A DNA stretch of 64,000 nucleotides, taken from NCBI GenBank assembly GCA_963835295.1, contig CAWIEX010000012.1, positions 682,001 through 746,000 on the forward strand, given 5' to 3'. The notes beneath the pieces are model-generated. The model searched no databases. It had not been told where the DNA came from and saw only the letters and a list, made by a program, of their open reading frames with translations. The translations under genes and the position numbers were made by a program. Origin of the DNA: JAOPZW01 sp963835295. GTDB lineage: Bacteria > Actinomycetota > Thermoleophilia > Solirubrobacterales > Solirubrobacteraceae. Below are positions 17,252 through 25,162 of the stretch, one piece after another (within the stretch, counting starts at the first letter, position 1; each line of letters starts with the position of its first letter).

Positions 17252-18037
17252 ATGCCCGACCCCGCGCCAGCCCAGCTCGACGCTGCGGCGGCCTCCCGGC
17301 TGCGCCGTCTGAACGTCATCGTCGGTTCGGTGCACGCGCTGCAGGCGGTCGTCCTGCTCGCGCTCGCGACTGCCGCCTCGCTTCCCATCAGGGCGTCGTT
17401 CCTGCTCGGGCCGCCCGGCGCCGGCGACTACGGCGCTGCGAGCCTTGGCAGCGTGCGCATCGACTGGCTGGTCGCGGCGTTCCTGTTGCTCGCCGCGGTC
17501 GACCACCTCACACTCAGCGGCGGGCGGCCGCGCCGCTGGTACGAGGCGAACGTCGCGCGCGGGGTCAATCCGGCGCGCTGGTGGGAGTACTCAGTCAGCG
17601 CGTCGCTCATGGTCGTGCTCATCGCGATGCTCGCCGGGGTCAGCGAGCTCGTCGCCCTGATCGCCCTGTTCGGGGCCAACGCCGCGATGATCCTCTTCGG
17701 GCTCGTGCAGGAGCAGACGAACGCCGGCCGCGACGAGGTTGACTGGCGGCCGTTCATCTACGGGTGTGTCGTCGGCGCCGTCCCGTGGATCGCGATCGCC
17801 GCCCAACTCATCATCTCGGCCACCGACGGCAACGGCGTCCCCGGCTTCGTCGTCGCGATCTTCATCACACTGTTCCTGCTCTTCAACACCTTCCCGGTCA
17901 ACATGTGGCTGCAATACCGGGGGCGCGGCCGCTGGGCGGACCCGCGATTCGCCGAGCGCGTGTACCTGATCCTCAGCCTCGTCGCCAAGAGCGCGCTGGC
18001 CTGGCAGGTCTACGCCGGCGCGCTCGCCGGCGGCTGA
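17252..18037 (+). CDS. Heliorhodopsin
   Basis: A 261-residue seven-helix membrane protein that I recognise as a heliorhodopsin. Helix 3 carries RWWEYSVSASLM, in which Glu112 would be the Schiff-base counterion. Helix 4 follows with IALFGANAAMILFGLVQE, and helix 7 has LSLVAKSALAWQ, with Lys246 as the retinal-binding lysine. The spacing of Glu and Lys (134 residues) equals that of the described heliorhodopsin 48C12 (Glu107, Lys241). This family binds retinal, has an inverted membrane topology compared with type-1 rhodopsins and is generally non-pumping; its role is still debated. No retinal synthesis gene (carotenoid oxygenase, phytoene genes) is in the window. The start ATG 17252 gives a short N-terminal tail, as expected. 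Confidence 0.88.
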   Translation: MPDPAPAQLDAAAASRLRRLNVIVGSVHALQAVVLLALATAASLPIRASFLLGPPGAGDYGAASLGSVRIDWLVAAFLLLAAVDHLTLSGGRPRRWYEANVARGVNPARWWEYSVSASLMVVLIAMLAGVSELVALIALFGANAAMILFGLVQEQTNAGRDEVDWRPFIYGCVVGAVPWIAIAAQLIISATDGNGVPGFVVAIFITLFLLFNTFPVNMWLQYRGRGRWADPRFAERVYLILSLVAKSALAWQVYAGALAGG

Positions 18038-18204
18038 GCGGGCGCGCGCGGGCCAACTCAGAAGCGACGCGACGGCCGTGCTCGATCGGGGGGTCCTGGC
18101 CGCTGGGCCCGCGCCGGCCGCACCGAGCAGCGCGTTGATTGCAGCGCTCGCGCGGCAACCGTACGCTGACGCTGAGGGGCTGGCTCGATCGAGGAGGACA
18201 CGGC

Positions 18205-18324
18205 ATGTCGGAAGACCCTGCTGTCGCCGTTGGCGCAGCTCGAGACTCGATGATGGGCTGCGGTCCGCCGCTCGAAACGGCGCGCGTCCATGTCCTCGAG
18301 GCCGGCCGGGTCAGGGAGCGATGA
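18205..18324 (+). CDS. Small ORF (39 codons) translationally coupled to a cupin gene
   Basis: ATG 18205 is preceded by a strong ribosome-binding site (GAGGAGG at 18191-18197). It opens 39 codons (MSEDPAVAVGAARDSMMGCG...) whose TGA overlaps the ATG of the next gene (ATGA at 18321). The ribosome-binding site and overlap argue for real translation. The peptide has no recognised domain, signal or TM helix; it could be a leader-like coupling ORF or the stump of a larger gene. Function unknown. Confidence 0.45.
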   Translation: MSEDPAVAVGAARDSMMGCGPPLETARVHVLEAGRVRER

Positions 18325-18824
18325 GCGCCGCGCCGCGCCGCATCGTCACCGGCCACGATGCCTCCGGCAAGTCGGTTGTGCTCTCAGACGCTCCGACGCC
18401 GAGGACGCTCGACATCGGAACTGCCGCGTTCCACGAGATCTGGATCACCGCCCAGATGCCGGCTCAGATCGCGGCCACCGAGCCCGAGCCGACGGAGCGC
18501 CCCGTGCGGACGCCACCGCCCGCCGACGGGGTGATGGTGCGGTTCACCGAGATGGCGCCCGGCGCAGAGTCGCCAATGCACCGCACCGAGACGGTGGACG
18601 TCGGCGTCGTGGTTGAGGGCGAGACGTGGCTCCTGCTCGACGACGGGTCCGAGACGCGGGTGGGCGTAGGTGACGCGGTGGTCCAGCGCGGAACGAACCA
18701 CGCCTGGGCCAACCGGTCGGATCGCCCCGCCCGGATGCTGTTCGTGCTGATCGACGGCACCATCACCGACGAGCTGCGGGCGGCCGCGGGGCCGCTGGAG
18801 TTCTTCGATCAGGTCCTGGACTAG
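18321..18824 (+). CDS. Cupin-domain protein
   Basis: A 167-residue single-domain cupin with an N-terminal extension (RRIVTGHDASGKSVVLSD, then ...FHEIWIT). The conserved beta-barrel motifs are FTEMAPGAESPMHRTETVDVG, VVVEGETWLLLDDG and GVGDAVVQRGTNHAWANRS. Metal-ligand candidates are the His/Glu residues in MHRTETVD and the later HAW histidine. This extended type is common in actinobacteria, where it is annotated as cupin_2 or an oxygenase-like protein; the reaction is unknown. Its start overlaps the small upstream ORF. Confidence 0.75.
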   Translation: MSAAPRRIVTGHDASGKSVVLSDAPTPRTLDIGTAAFHEIWITAQMPAQIAATEPEPTERPVRTPPPADGVMVRFTEMAPGAESPMHRTETVDVGVVVEGETWLLLDDGSETRVGVGDAVVQRGTNHAWANRSDRPARMLFVLIDGTITDELRAAAGPLEFFDQVLD

Positions 18825-18868
18825 CTGCGCGTCGGCTGAACTCCCGCGTTGACGACATCGCCGCCCAG

Positions 18869-19105
18869 CTAGTCCTCGGGGAGCGCCGCAAAGTCACGCT
18901 TGGCCTTCCGGTACCACCCCATTCCAGAAATGGGGTGCTTCCACCTGCCCTTCATCTCCTTCAAGGCGCTTTCGTGCGTCGTATCGCCCTTGGCCACCAC
19001 GTCGTTGAGATGGCGATCTTGCGCCTTGATGACTTCGTCAGCGGTGTTTCCGTGGTGCGGATGGTCACATGGCCCACCCAGTTGTTGGCATGTCATGGTC
19101 TTCAT
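18869..19105 (-). CDS. DUF1059-family small protein
   Basis: A 78-residue protein from ATG 19105 (MKTMTCQQLGGPCDHPHHGNT). The CQQLGGPCD pattern followed by a His-rich stretch and a helix ANEVxxxxxxHL-like segment (TADEVIKAQDRHLNDVV) is the DUF1059 signature. Family members are about 55-80 residues; function is unknown, though the paired cysteines and histidines suggest metal binding. The tail MKGRWKHPISGMGWYRKAKRDF extends beyond the core. The in-frame extension to 19168 is rejected because the family begins at MKxxxC and a GAGAGGAAG ribosome-binding site lies just upstream of 19105. Confidence 0.7.
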   Translation of the reverse strand: MKTMTCQQLGGPCDHPHHGNTADEVIKAQDRHLNDVVAKGDTTHESALKEMKGRWKHPISGMGWYRKAKRDFAALPED

Positions 19106-19393
19106 CGGCCTGCGCTTCCTCTCTTGCTCGACCGTGAACTCGCGGCTGCCGGGGGCGTCGCGATACAAGGCCAGCGCGTCGGGGTCGTCGTGCGGAGCAT
19201 GCTCGCGTGGACGGCGATGTCCATGGCGGTCACGCTAGCTGCGCCCCGGGCCTCGGGCTTCTCGATTCCTGATCGGTCTGGTCACCTGTTTGGCGGCCCA
19301 CGGCGCCATCCCCACCGTCGCGCGCGGCGGAGCGCCACGTGCGTCCGAGCAGGAGCGCGTTCGGAGGTCGCTCAGGTGACGCGGTCGATCTGG

Positions 19394-19789
19394 TTACTCG
19401 AGCTCGTGCGTTTCCCAGAAATCCTCGACGAGCTCGACGTCGGACTCGACGTGCGGGCCGAAGATCAGCACCTCCAGGCCGTCGTCGTCGGCCTGGAAGG
19501 CGCGCGTGACGCCCGGGCTCACGCGCACGGCATCGAGCGGCTCGAGATCGACCAGCTCGTCGTCGAGCTTCACGCGCCCTGAGCCCGATAGCACGACGTA
19601 GATCTCCTCTGCCGTCTTGTGCTTGTGGGCGAACGCCTCGCGCCGGCCGGGCTCGACCTCCAGGAGGTTCATCCCAGTCTGCTCGGCGCCCAGGAGCCCC
19701 GCTGGGAACCGGGCGTGTTGCGTCTCCGACAGGCCGTGCTTGACCGCCTCGTCCTCCACGTCGCGCAGGTTCGTCTTGGCGTAGCCCAC
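19394..19789 (-). CDS. Cupin-domain protein
   Basis: About 131 residues from GTG 19789 (VGYAKTNLRDVEDEAVKHGL). Cupin motifs: NLLEVEPGRREAFAHKHKTAEEIYVVLSGSGRVKLDDELVDLE and PLDAVRVSPGVTRAFQADDDG. Metal ligands would be the histidines of AHKHKTAEE plus its Glu. The fold is common for sugar isomerases, dioxygenases and ligand-binding proteins; this short type with the RDVEDxA start is widespread in actinobacteria with unknown function. The frame extends upstream to 19867 without family similarity. It stands alone, convergent with nothing; the GH9 remnant starts on the other strand 120 bp away. Confidence 0.7.
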   Translation of the reverse strand: MGYAKTNLRDVEDEAVKHGLSETQHARFPAGLLGAEQTGMNLLEVEPGRREAFAHKHKTAEEIYVVLSGSGRVKLDDELVDLEPLDAVRVSPGVTRAFQADDDGLEVLIFGPHVESDVELVEDFWETHELE

Positions 19790-19907
19790 GCGCTGCGATT
19801 CTAGGTCATCCGCCGGGAGGGCGCCGGCGCGGTAGGGTCGGTCGATCGAGACGACAGGTGGTGGCACTCAGCCGCGTGGCGATCGAGTCGGCGATTGCGG
19901 TTAGCTG

Positions 19908-20380
19908 ATGGCGGACAGCGGTCGGCGCCCGGAGCTGCGCGTCAACCAGTTGGGCTACCTGCCCGCCGGGCCCAAGTGCGTCGTCTGGGTGTCGGATGCC
20001 GTCGAGCCGGAGGCCTTCCGGGTGCGCGATGGCGGCGGGCGCGAGGTGTTCGGGGGGTGGAGCGTGCCGTGGCGGCAGCGGCCGGAGCCGTCCTCGGGGC
20101 TGGCGGTTCACGTGCTCGACTTCTCGACGACGGAGAGCGAGGGGGGTCGTTTCGACGTGTCTGGGGGCTGGTATGACGCGGGCGATTTCGGCAAGTACGT
20201 CACCAGTGGCGCGATGCCGGTGTGGCAGCTGCTCGGGGCGATTGAGCTGCTGCGGCGGCGCGGGATGCGGACGGCGTGGTGGGGTCAGACTTGGACGAGC
20301 CCACGTCGGAGACGACGAACGACGTCTGCATCCGCTGGAACGCCCCGCTCGTCTTCATGGCCGCCTTCCTGGCCCGATGA
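19908..20380 (+). pseudogene. Glycoside hydrolase family 9 remnant with large internal deletion
   Basis: From ATG 19908 the first 125 residues match the N-terminal immunoglobulin-like domain and start of the catalytic barrel of GH9 enzymes: ELRVNQLGYLPAGPKCVVW and GGWYDAGDFGKYVTSGAMPVWQLLGAIELL, including the DAGD catalytic aspartate motif. At about 20283 the frame changes and the DNA reads DEPTSETTNDVCIRWNAPLV, then a stop at 20380. That is the GH9 C-terminal end, where a Glu in the TxE(V/T)xINWNAP-type motif is normally the acid/base region. So the two ends of the gene remain, and several hundred codons in between are gone. The product would be inactive. Confidence 0.8.
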
Positions 20381-20411
20381 CCGGCGCGCCCCCGTTCCCG
20401 CGGGCGTTCGA

Positions 20412-21078
20412 TGCGGGGCCTCCCACAGTTGCGCGTCGTCACCAGCGCGCGCCTCCGCGCTCATGACATCGAAGGCACGATCGATGCCCCACGCGTCGAT
20501 CCCGATGAGTCGGACTCCCTGGGCCACGAGCCACGCCGTGGCGTCGCGGCGCAGCCCCGGGTGACGCAGCTCGTACCCGGGCTCGTCGTAGTGGCGGCTG
20601 ACGTCGGTGCGTACGAGGACGATGTCGTACGGCTCGAGCTGGTAGCCGATCCGGTCGAGCGCCGCCCGCACGTCGTGCTCGCGGATGCCCTGCACGGTGC
20701 GGTCGCATTGGCGAAGATCGAGCACGACGCCGTCGCCCATGAGCCAGCGGAAGGGCACCTGGTCGATGGTGCGCGCCGGGCGGCCGGCCGACGTGGGGTG
20801 GTAGTGGTAGGGCGCGTCGACGTGGGTCCCTGAGTGCGTGGTCGGGTGACGCGCTCGTGCGCCCACGCCAGGCCGTCGCGCCAATGCTCGGCGCCGAGCC
20901 CGAACTTCTCCTGCACGAGCGGGATCGTGTCGCGGTGATCGAGGTATTCGATCGTGTGGGGCATCGCCTCGAAGGTGCTCGTCGCGTTGCCGAGACGCTG
21001 GCTGAGGTCGATCACGCGCACGCGCCGGCCACCGAACGCGAACGTGTCACCGCTCGTCGCCGGCGCGCCCGCGCTCAT
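20412..21078 (-). pseudogene. Cyclase-family (kynurenine formamidase-like) protein, frameshifted and truncated
   Basis: ATG 21078 opens MSAGAPATSGDTFAFGGRRV with IDLSQRLGNATSTFEAMPH. Near 20847 a one-base loss moves the frame to THSGTHVDAPYHYHP (the metal-binding HxGTHxDxPxH motif), then DYVLVRTDVSRHY-like IVLVRTDVSRHYDEPGYEL and GIDAWGIDRAFDVM. The C-terminal part ending in the usual CQIEKLxNLxxLP and CFPVK segments is missing: similarity stops near 20412 at LWEA. A complete paralogue lies at 26315. The start overlaps the stop of the upstream aldehyde dehydrogenase remnant (ATGA), so the two were once an operon. Confidence 0.75.
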
Positions 21079-22167
21079 TCGTTCGCCTCGGCGACGGCGG
21101 CTGGCTGTGGCGCCGGCTGCGGGGCCGCGTGCAGCGCGACCGACTTGACGTCGACGAACTCCTTGATCCCGTCCTCGCCCAGCTCGCGGCCGTAGCCGCT
21201 GCGCTTCATGCCCCCGAAGGGCAGGCGCGCGTCGGAGAACACGATCGAGTTGACGAAGACCATGCCGGCCTCGATCCGTTCGGCGACGTGGCGCGCGCGG
21301 TCGAGATCGTTCGTCCAGATCGACGCCCCGAGGCCGTATTGGGTCTGGTCGGCCAGCGCGATGGCCTCCTGCTCGTCGCGCGCGCGAGTAACTGCGGCGA
21401 CCGGACCGAACGTCTCCTCCTGGAAGACCGGCACGTCGGGGGTGACGCCGGTGCGGACGATCGGCCGTACGAAGCAGCCGGATCCGTCGGCGTCGAAGCC
21501 GCCCACCAGGAGCTCGGAGCCGTCCGCCGTCGAGGCCTCGACCTGGCGACGCAGGTCCGCGACGAGGTCGGGTCGCGCGAGCGGCCCGACGTCGGTGTCG
21601 CGCTCCAGTGGGTCGCCTACCTTGAGGCTGGCGGCGGCCTCGGCGAGCAGGGTCTCGAACTCGTCGGCGACGGCGGCCACCTTGCTGCCCGCCGCGTCGC
21701 TCCCCGTCAGCGCGACTCCCCGGACCCGGGGATCGGAGAGGATGCCCTCGACCGCGCCCGAGCCGATGAGCAGGGTCTGAAAGACGCCTTCCGGGAACCC
21801 GGCGGCCTGGAAGACCTCCTGGATCATCACCGCGCAGCCGGGGATGTTCGAGGCGTGCTTGAGAAGGGCGACGTTGCCCGCCGCGAGCGTGGGCGGCGCG
21901 AAGCGGAAGACCTGGACGTAGGGGAAATTCCACGGCATCACCGCCAGCACCGCGCCGATGGGCTCGTAGCGGACGTAGTTCTCCAGCCCGCCACCTTCGA
22001 TCGGCCGCGGCGCAAGCAGGCGCTCGGCGTGCTCGGCGTAGTACTCCGAGAAGGCCGCGGACTTCTCAATGGGCGCGCGCGAGCGCGTCCTCGATCTGCT
22101 GGGCATCGAGCTCGTCGTATCGCGCGAGCTCGGCGCCGTCGCTTGGGTTGATCGCGACCAGGGACAT
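21075..22167 (-). pseudogene. NAD(P)-dependent aldehyde dehydrogenase with two internal deletions
   Basis: The N-terminus is seen from ATG 22167 (MSLVAINPSDGAELARYDEL) and hits a stop after ARAH. A different frame resumes with FSEYYAEHAERLL and GAVLAVMPWNFPYVQVFRFA (cofactor-binding PWNFP). After VALTGSDAAGSKVAAVA the protein jumps directly to DEFETLLAEAAASLKVGDPLE. The intervening 50 or so residues that hold the ELGG glutamate and the GQSC catalytic cysteine are absent. The rest (VFQEETFGPVAAV, LGASIWTNDLDRA, PFGGMKRSGYGRELG) is normal. The second gap keeps the frame. Relatives of this shape are succinate-semialdehyde-type dehydrogenases. Catalytically dead as read. Confidence 0.8.
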
Positions 22168-22172
22168 GGCGT

Positions 22173-22538
22173 TCAGGGCTCCGTCGTCGTGGTTGGGTCG
22201 GTGAGCGTGTAGGGGTCGTCGAGCGAGCGGCGCGGGACGAGCACGGCGAGGAAACGCGCGCCGCGCGGGCCCGCACGGATGCCGTGCTCGACGCCTCCGG
22301 CGACCACCGACCAGTCGCCCTGCGACAGCCGCTGGCTGCGACCGTCGGCGCTGAACTCGAGGTCGCCTTCGTGCACGAGCGTGACCTGCTCTTGCGGGTG
22401 GCGGTGCAGCGGGAAGCGCGCACCGGGGTCGAACGAGTACTCCGCGACGGTGGCCTGCTGCGAGCTGAACGTCCGCCGGCGCACGCCGGGAAACGGCGTC
22501 TCGACGGCGAGGCCGTCGAAGCTGCCCTGAGTGCTCAT
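22173..22538 (-). CDS. Small cupin-domain protein
   Basis: A 121-residue single cupin from ATG 22538. Motif 1: YSFDPGARFPLHRHPQEQVTLVHEGDLEF with metal ligands His-x-His and the following Gln/Glu. Motif 2: LSQGDWSVVAGGVEHGIRAGPRGA with the last His. The fold suits a small-molecule dioxygenase, isomerase or sensor. It overlaps the upstream SnoaL-like gene (22535) by 4 bp, and lies 5 bp before the aldehyde dehydrogenase remnant, so it belongs to the minus-strand catabolic operon that begins with the FAH-family gene at 24008. Complete and apparently functional. Confidence 0.75.
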   Translation of the reverse strand: MSTQGSFDGLAVETPFPGVRRRTFSSQQATVAEYSFDPGARFPLHRHPQEQVTLVHEGDLEFSADGRSQRLSQGDWSVVAGGVEHGIRAGPRGARFLAVLVPRRSLDDPYTLTDPTTTTEP

Positions 22539-22995
22539 CGGGTCGTCGTCGTCGGGGCGTCCTCGATGCCGAACGTCATGCCGGCGTTCCACCACACCTC
22601 GAGCGCGACGTGGCTGAACTTCCACCCATCGTCGGTGCGCCGACACTCGCACCGGTAGGCGCCCCCGATGTCTGCGTGCTGGCCGGGCTGCGCAGCGTCG
22701 GGGAGGTGGACGCCGAGCAGGTACGAGCGGGCGGTGGCCTTGTCGCCGTCCACGGCAATGACATGGTTGGTCGAGAAATGCTGCGTGCGATCGAGCGCGT
22801 CAGGTCACGCGCTGGGCCGGCGGCGATCTCGGCGCGCCCCACGCGCCGCTGCCCAAGGATCTCGAAGACGCCATCCTCGGTGAAGGTGCCCGCGTACGCG
22901 CCCCAGTCCTTGTCGTCGAGGGCGCGCGCGAACGCCAGCAGGAGCTCGCGGATCTCGCCCTCGTCGAGCAGGTGCTGCAGCCGCGCGTCGCTCAC
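22535..22995 (-). pseudogene. SnoaL/NTF2-like protein with a frameshift
   Basis: ATG 22995 opens MSDARLQHLLDEGEIRELLL with FARALDDKDWGAYAGTFTEDGVF, the start of an NTF2-like fold as in ring-hydroxylating dioxygenase small subunits and SnoaL-type isomerases. Around 22785 the frame must change by one base to continue with FSTNHVIAVDGDKATARSYLL, RCECRRTDDGWKFSHVALEVWW and the stop at 22535. Both halves are well preserved on either side of the shift, so this is either a very recent mutation or a sequencing indel. It overlaps the FAH gene upstream and the cupin downstream by 4 bp each. Confidence 0.7.
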
Positions 22996-24008
22996 GCGGG
23001 GGCCTGCGCGTTGGTTGCCAGTGCCTTGTCGCCGGGCGCCGCCTCGGCCACGCAGCGGTTGCGCTGCCGTCCGAGCCCGGTGACCTCGCCTTCCATCACG
23101 TCGCCCGGCTGCAGGAAGACGCCGTGGTAGGCGCCGTTGCCGGCCGGCGAGCCGGTCAGCACGATGTCGCCGGGCCGCAGCTCCGCCACGGTCGAGATGT
23201 GCGCGATGATGTCCCCGACGTCGAACAGCATGTCCGCGGTGGTCTCGTCCTGCATCGTGCGGCCGTTGACGCGCAGCGTGACGCGCAGGTCCATCGGATC
23301 GTCGACGAACGCCGACGGGACGAGCAGGGGACCGGTCGGCAGGAAGGTGGGGGCGTTCTTGCCGGCGAGCCAGTCGAGCCCGAGCTCGCGCGTGTCCTGA
23401 CGGATCAGCGCGTCGCGTACCGTCAGGTCGTTGCAGATCGTGTAGCCGGCGAGGACGTCGAGCGCGTGCTCGCGCGCGACGCGCCGCGCCGGCTTGCCGA
23501 TGACCGCCGCCAACTCGAGCTCCCAGTCGTGCTGGCTGGTGTCGCGCGGCAGGACGACGTCATCGCGTGCGCCGACGATCGCGTTCGCGGACCCCAGGAA
23601 GACGAACGGCCTGCCGTTGCGCGCGCGCTCGTCGAGCTCTTCCCGGGCGCGATCGCGGTCGGCCGCGGTCAGGCCGTCGGAGCTGTCGCCGCGGCGCTCG
23701 GCCCCGGTCATGAGGTCGAGCACGTGCTGGCGGTAGTTCGCACCCGCCTGGAACACCTGACCGAAGGGCTGCAGCGGTGGGAGCGGGTGGAGCGCCGCGA
23801 CCTCGTGGTCGCCGGCCGCGCGTGCCAGCCTGTCCGCGAGAGCCTGCAGGCGCGGAAACGCCGCCGGCCAGTCGTCGACGAGCGCCCGCACGCTGGTCGC
23901 GCCGAGGTGGCTGGCGAGCTCGAAGACGCGCTCGTCGAGGACCAAGGCGGCGAACGGCCGTCCTCCATGCGCGGTAAAGGTGCCGAGCGCGAAGCGGGTC
24001 GAAGGCAT
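22992..24008 (-). CDS. Fumarylacetoacetate hydrolase (FAH) family protein
   Basis: A 338-residue FAH-family enzyme. The N-terminal domain is followed by the catalytic beta barrel: QAGANYRQHVLDLM, FVFLGSANAIVGARDDVVLP, DWELELAAVIGKPAR (metal-ligand Glu residues), AGYTICNDLTVRDALIRQD and DIIAHISTVAELRPGDIVLTGSPAGNG, ending GLGRQRNRCVA. These enzymes cleave C-C bonds in beta-diketo acids or act as decarboxylases/isomerases on ring-fission products of aromatic pathways. It is the first gene of the minus-strand operon and divergent from a ring-cleavage dioxygenase at 24154. A promoter at 24045-24016 places transcription start at or next to the ATG. A paralogue lies at 34811. Confidence 0.9.
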   Translation of the reverse strand: MPSTRFALGTFTAHGGRPFAALVLDERVFELASHLGATSVRALVDDWPAAFPRLQALADRLARAAGDHEVAALHPLPPLQPFGQVFQAGANYRQHVLDLMTGAERRGDSSDGLTAADRDRAREELDERARNGRPFVFLGSANAIVGARDDVVLPRDTSQHDWELELAAVIGKPARRVAREHALDVLAGYTICNDLTVRDALIRQDTRELGLDWLAGKNAPTFLPTGPLLVPSAFVDDPMDLRVTLRVNGRTMQDETTADMLFDVGDIIAHISTVAELRPGDIVLTGSPAGNGAYHGVFLQPGDVMEGEVTGLGRQRNRCVAEAAPGDKALATNAQAPA

Positions 24009-24015
24009 CGCCTGA

Positions 24016-24045
24016 AGTGTATCCAGCGTCTCGAATTGGCGTCAA
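24016..24045 (-). promoter_or_regulatory. Promoter of the FAH operon with TGGATACA motif
   Basis: On the minus strand TTGACG (24045-24040) and TACACT (24021-24016) are separated by 18 bp. The 8-mer TGGATACA (24025-24018) overlaps the -10 box and recurs at the other promoters of the island. The start codon at 24008 is 7 nt past the -10 box, which predicts a leaderless mRNA. Confidence 0.6.
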
Positions 24046-24068
24046 GAACGGCATAGACATGAACTTCC

Positions 24069-24097
24069 TTGACGTACATACCGTCGCTGGATACTGT
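24069..24097 (+). promoter_or_regulatory. Promoter of the dioxygenase operon with TGGATACT motif
   Basis: TTGACG (24069-24074), a 17-bp spacer and TACTGT (24092-24097). The motif TGGATACT (24088-24095) overlaps the -10 box, as in the divergent promoter. The downstream gene at 24154 has a GAGGAGA ribosome-binding site at 24144. Confidence 0.55.
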
Positions 24098-24153
24098 TGG
24101 TGAACCGTCGTGCGGGCGGCCGAAGTGCGTCCCGCAGGATCTCGAGGAGACCC

Positions 24154-25152
24154 ATGTCGAACCGCTTGATCGCGCATCTGGCCCATGTCGAGGTCCTCAC
24201 GCCACGGCCCGACGACTCGCTGAGCTTCTACAAGCAGGTCCTCGGGCTCGAGGAGTCGGGCTCCAGCGGCCAATCGGTGTACCTGCGCGGCTGGGGCGAG
24301 TGGTCGCATCACAGCGTCCAGCTGACCGAGGCGCCCTATCCGGGGCTCGGCCACATCGGCTGGCGCACGTGCAGCCCGGAGGATCTCGCGACCGCGATCG
24401 AGCGCGTCGACGCGGCTGGGGCGGGGGAGGGATGGTTCGAGGGCTCTGTCGGGCACGGACCGGCGTATCGCTACCGCGGGCCCGGCGGCCAGGTGCACGA
24501 GCTGTTCTGGGAGAACGAGGAGTACGTCGCGCCGCCGGAGCTGCGCTCGCCCTTCCCGGATCGCCCGCAGCGCTTCGTCCCGCGCGGCATCGCGCCGCGA
24601 CAGATCGACCACGTGACGGTCATGACGTCCGATCCGCTCCGCGACGCCGCCTGGTACCGCGACACGCTCGCCTACACGTTCACCGAGTACACCGTGCTCG
24701 ACGAGGCCGACGTCGCCGTATTCGCGATGGTCACCAACAACGAGAAGTCGCACGACCTCGGCCTGATCCTCGACCAGTCGCACGCGTCCGGGCGCATCCA
24801 CCACCTCGCCTTCTGGGTCGACACGCGCGAGGAGTTGCTGCGCGCAGCCGACATCCTGCTCAACGCCGACACGCCCATCGAGTTCGGGCCCGGGCGCCAC
24901 GGGATGGGCGAGCAGGACTACCTCTACTTCCGCGAGCCCGGGGGACTGCGCCTCGAGGTCAACACCGGCGGCTATCGCCTCTACGTCCCCGACTGGGAGA
25001 CGAGGAAGTGGACGCCGGCGCAGGGCTCCAACGTCTTCTACCGCAACACCCCGATGCCCGACTCGATGATGGAGGCGTTCCCGCCGGCGGAGCTGGCGCA
25101 GGACGCGGACATGCAGGCGGCAAACCCCTGGGCCGCGAGCAGCGTCCGCTGA
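24154..25152 (+). CDS. VOC-family extradiol ring-cleavage dioxygenase
   Basis: A 332-residue two-domain VOC (glyoxalase-fold) protein. The N-terminal module starts RLIAHLAHVEVLTPRPDDSL; the C-terminal module holds the iron ligands expected for type I extradiol dioxygenases: His153 (QIDHVTVM), His217 (IHHLAFW) and Glu268 (RLEVNTGG). The catechol-dioxygenase signature GxxxxxYFxEPGGxRLE is present as GEQDYLYFREPGGLRLE. It would open a catecholic ring next to the hydroxyls using O2. The adjacent FAD hydroxylase could make the diol, and the FAH-family enzymes could act on the product. The start MSNRL is set by the ribosome-binding site. A close paralogue is encoded at 37831. Confidence 0.85.
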   Translation: MSNRLIAHLAHVEVLTPRPDDSLSFYKQVLGLEESGSSGQSVYLRGWGEWSHHSVQLTEAPYPGLGHIGWRTCSPEDLATAIERVDAAGAGEGWFEGSVGHGPAYRYRGPGGQVHELFWENEEYVAPPELRSPFPDRPQRFVPRGIAPRQIDHVTVMTSDPLRDAAWYRDTLAYTFTEYTVLDEADVAVFAMVTNNEKSHDLGLILDQSHASGRIHHLAFWVDTREELLRAADILLNADTPIEFGPGRHGMGEQDYLYFREPGGLRLEVNTGGYRLYVPDWETRKWTPAQGSNVFYRNTPMPDSMMEAFPPAELAQDADMQAANPWAASSVR

Positions 25153-25162
25153 GCGTGCGGTC

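Noticed and set aside
24154..25152. Glyoxalase I or fosfomycin-type VOC resistance enzyme
   Set aside because: The two-module length, the His-His-Glu iron ligands in the second module and the hydroxylase/FAH neighbours fit an extradiol dioxygenase much better.
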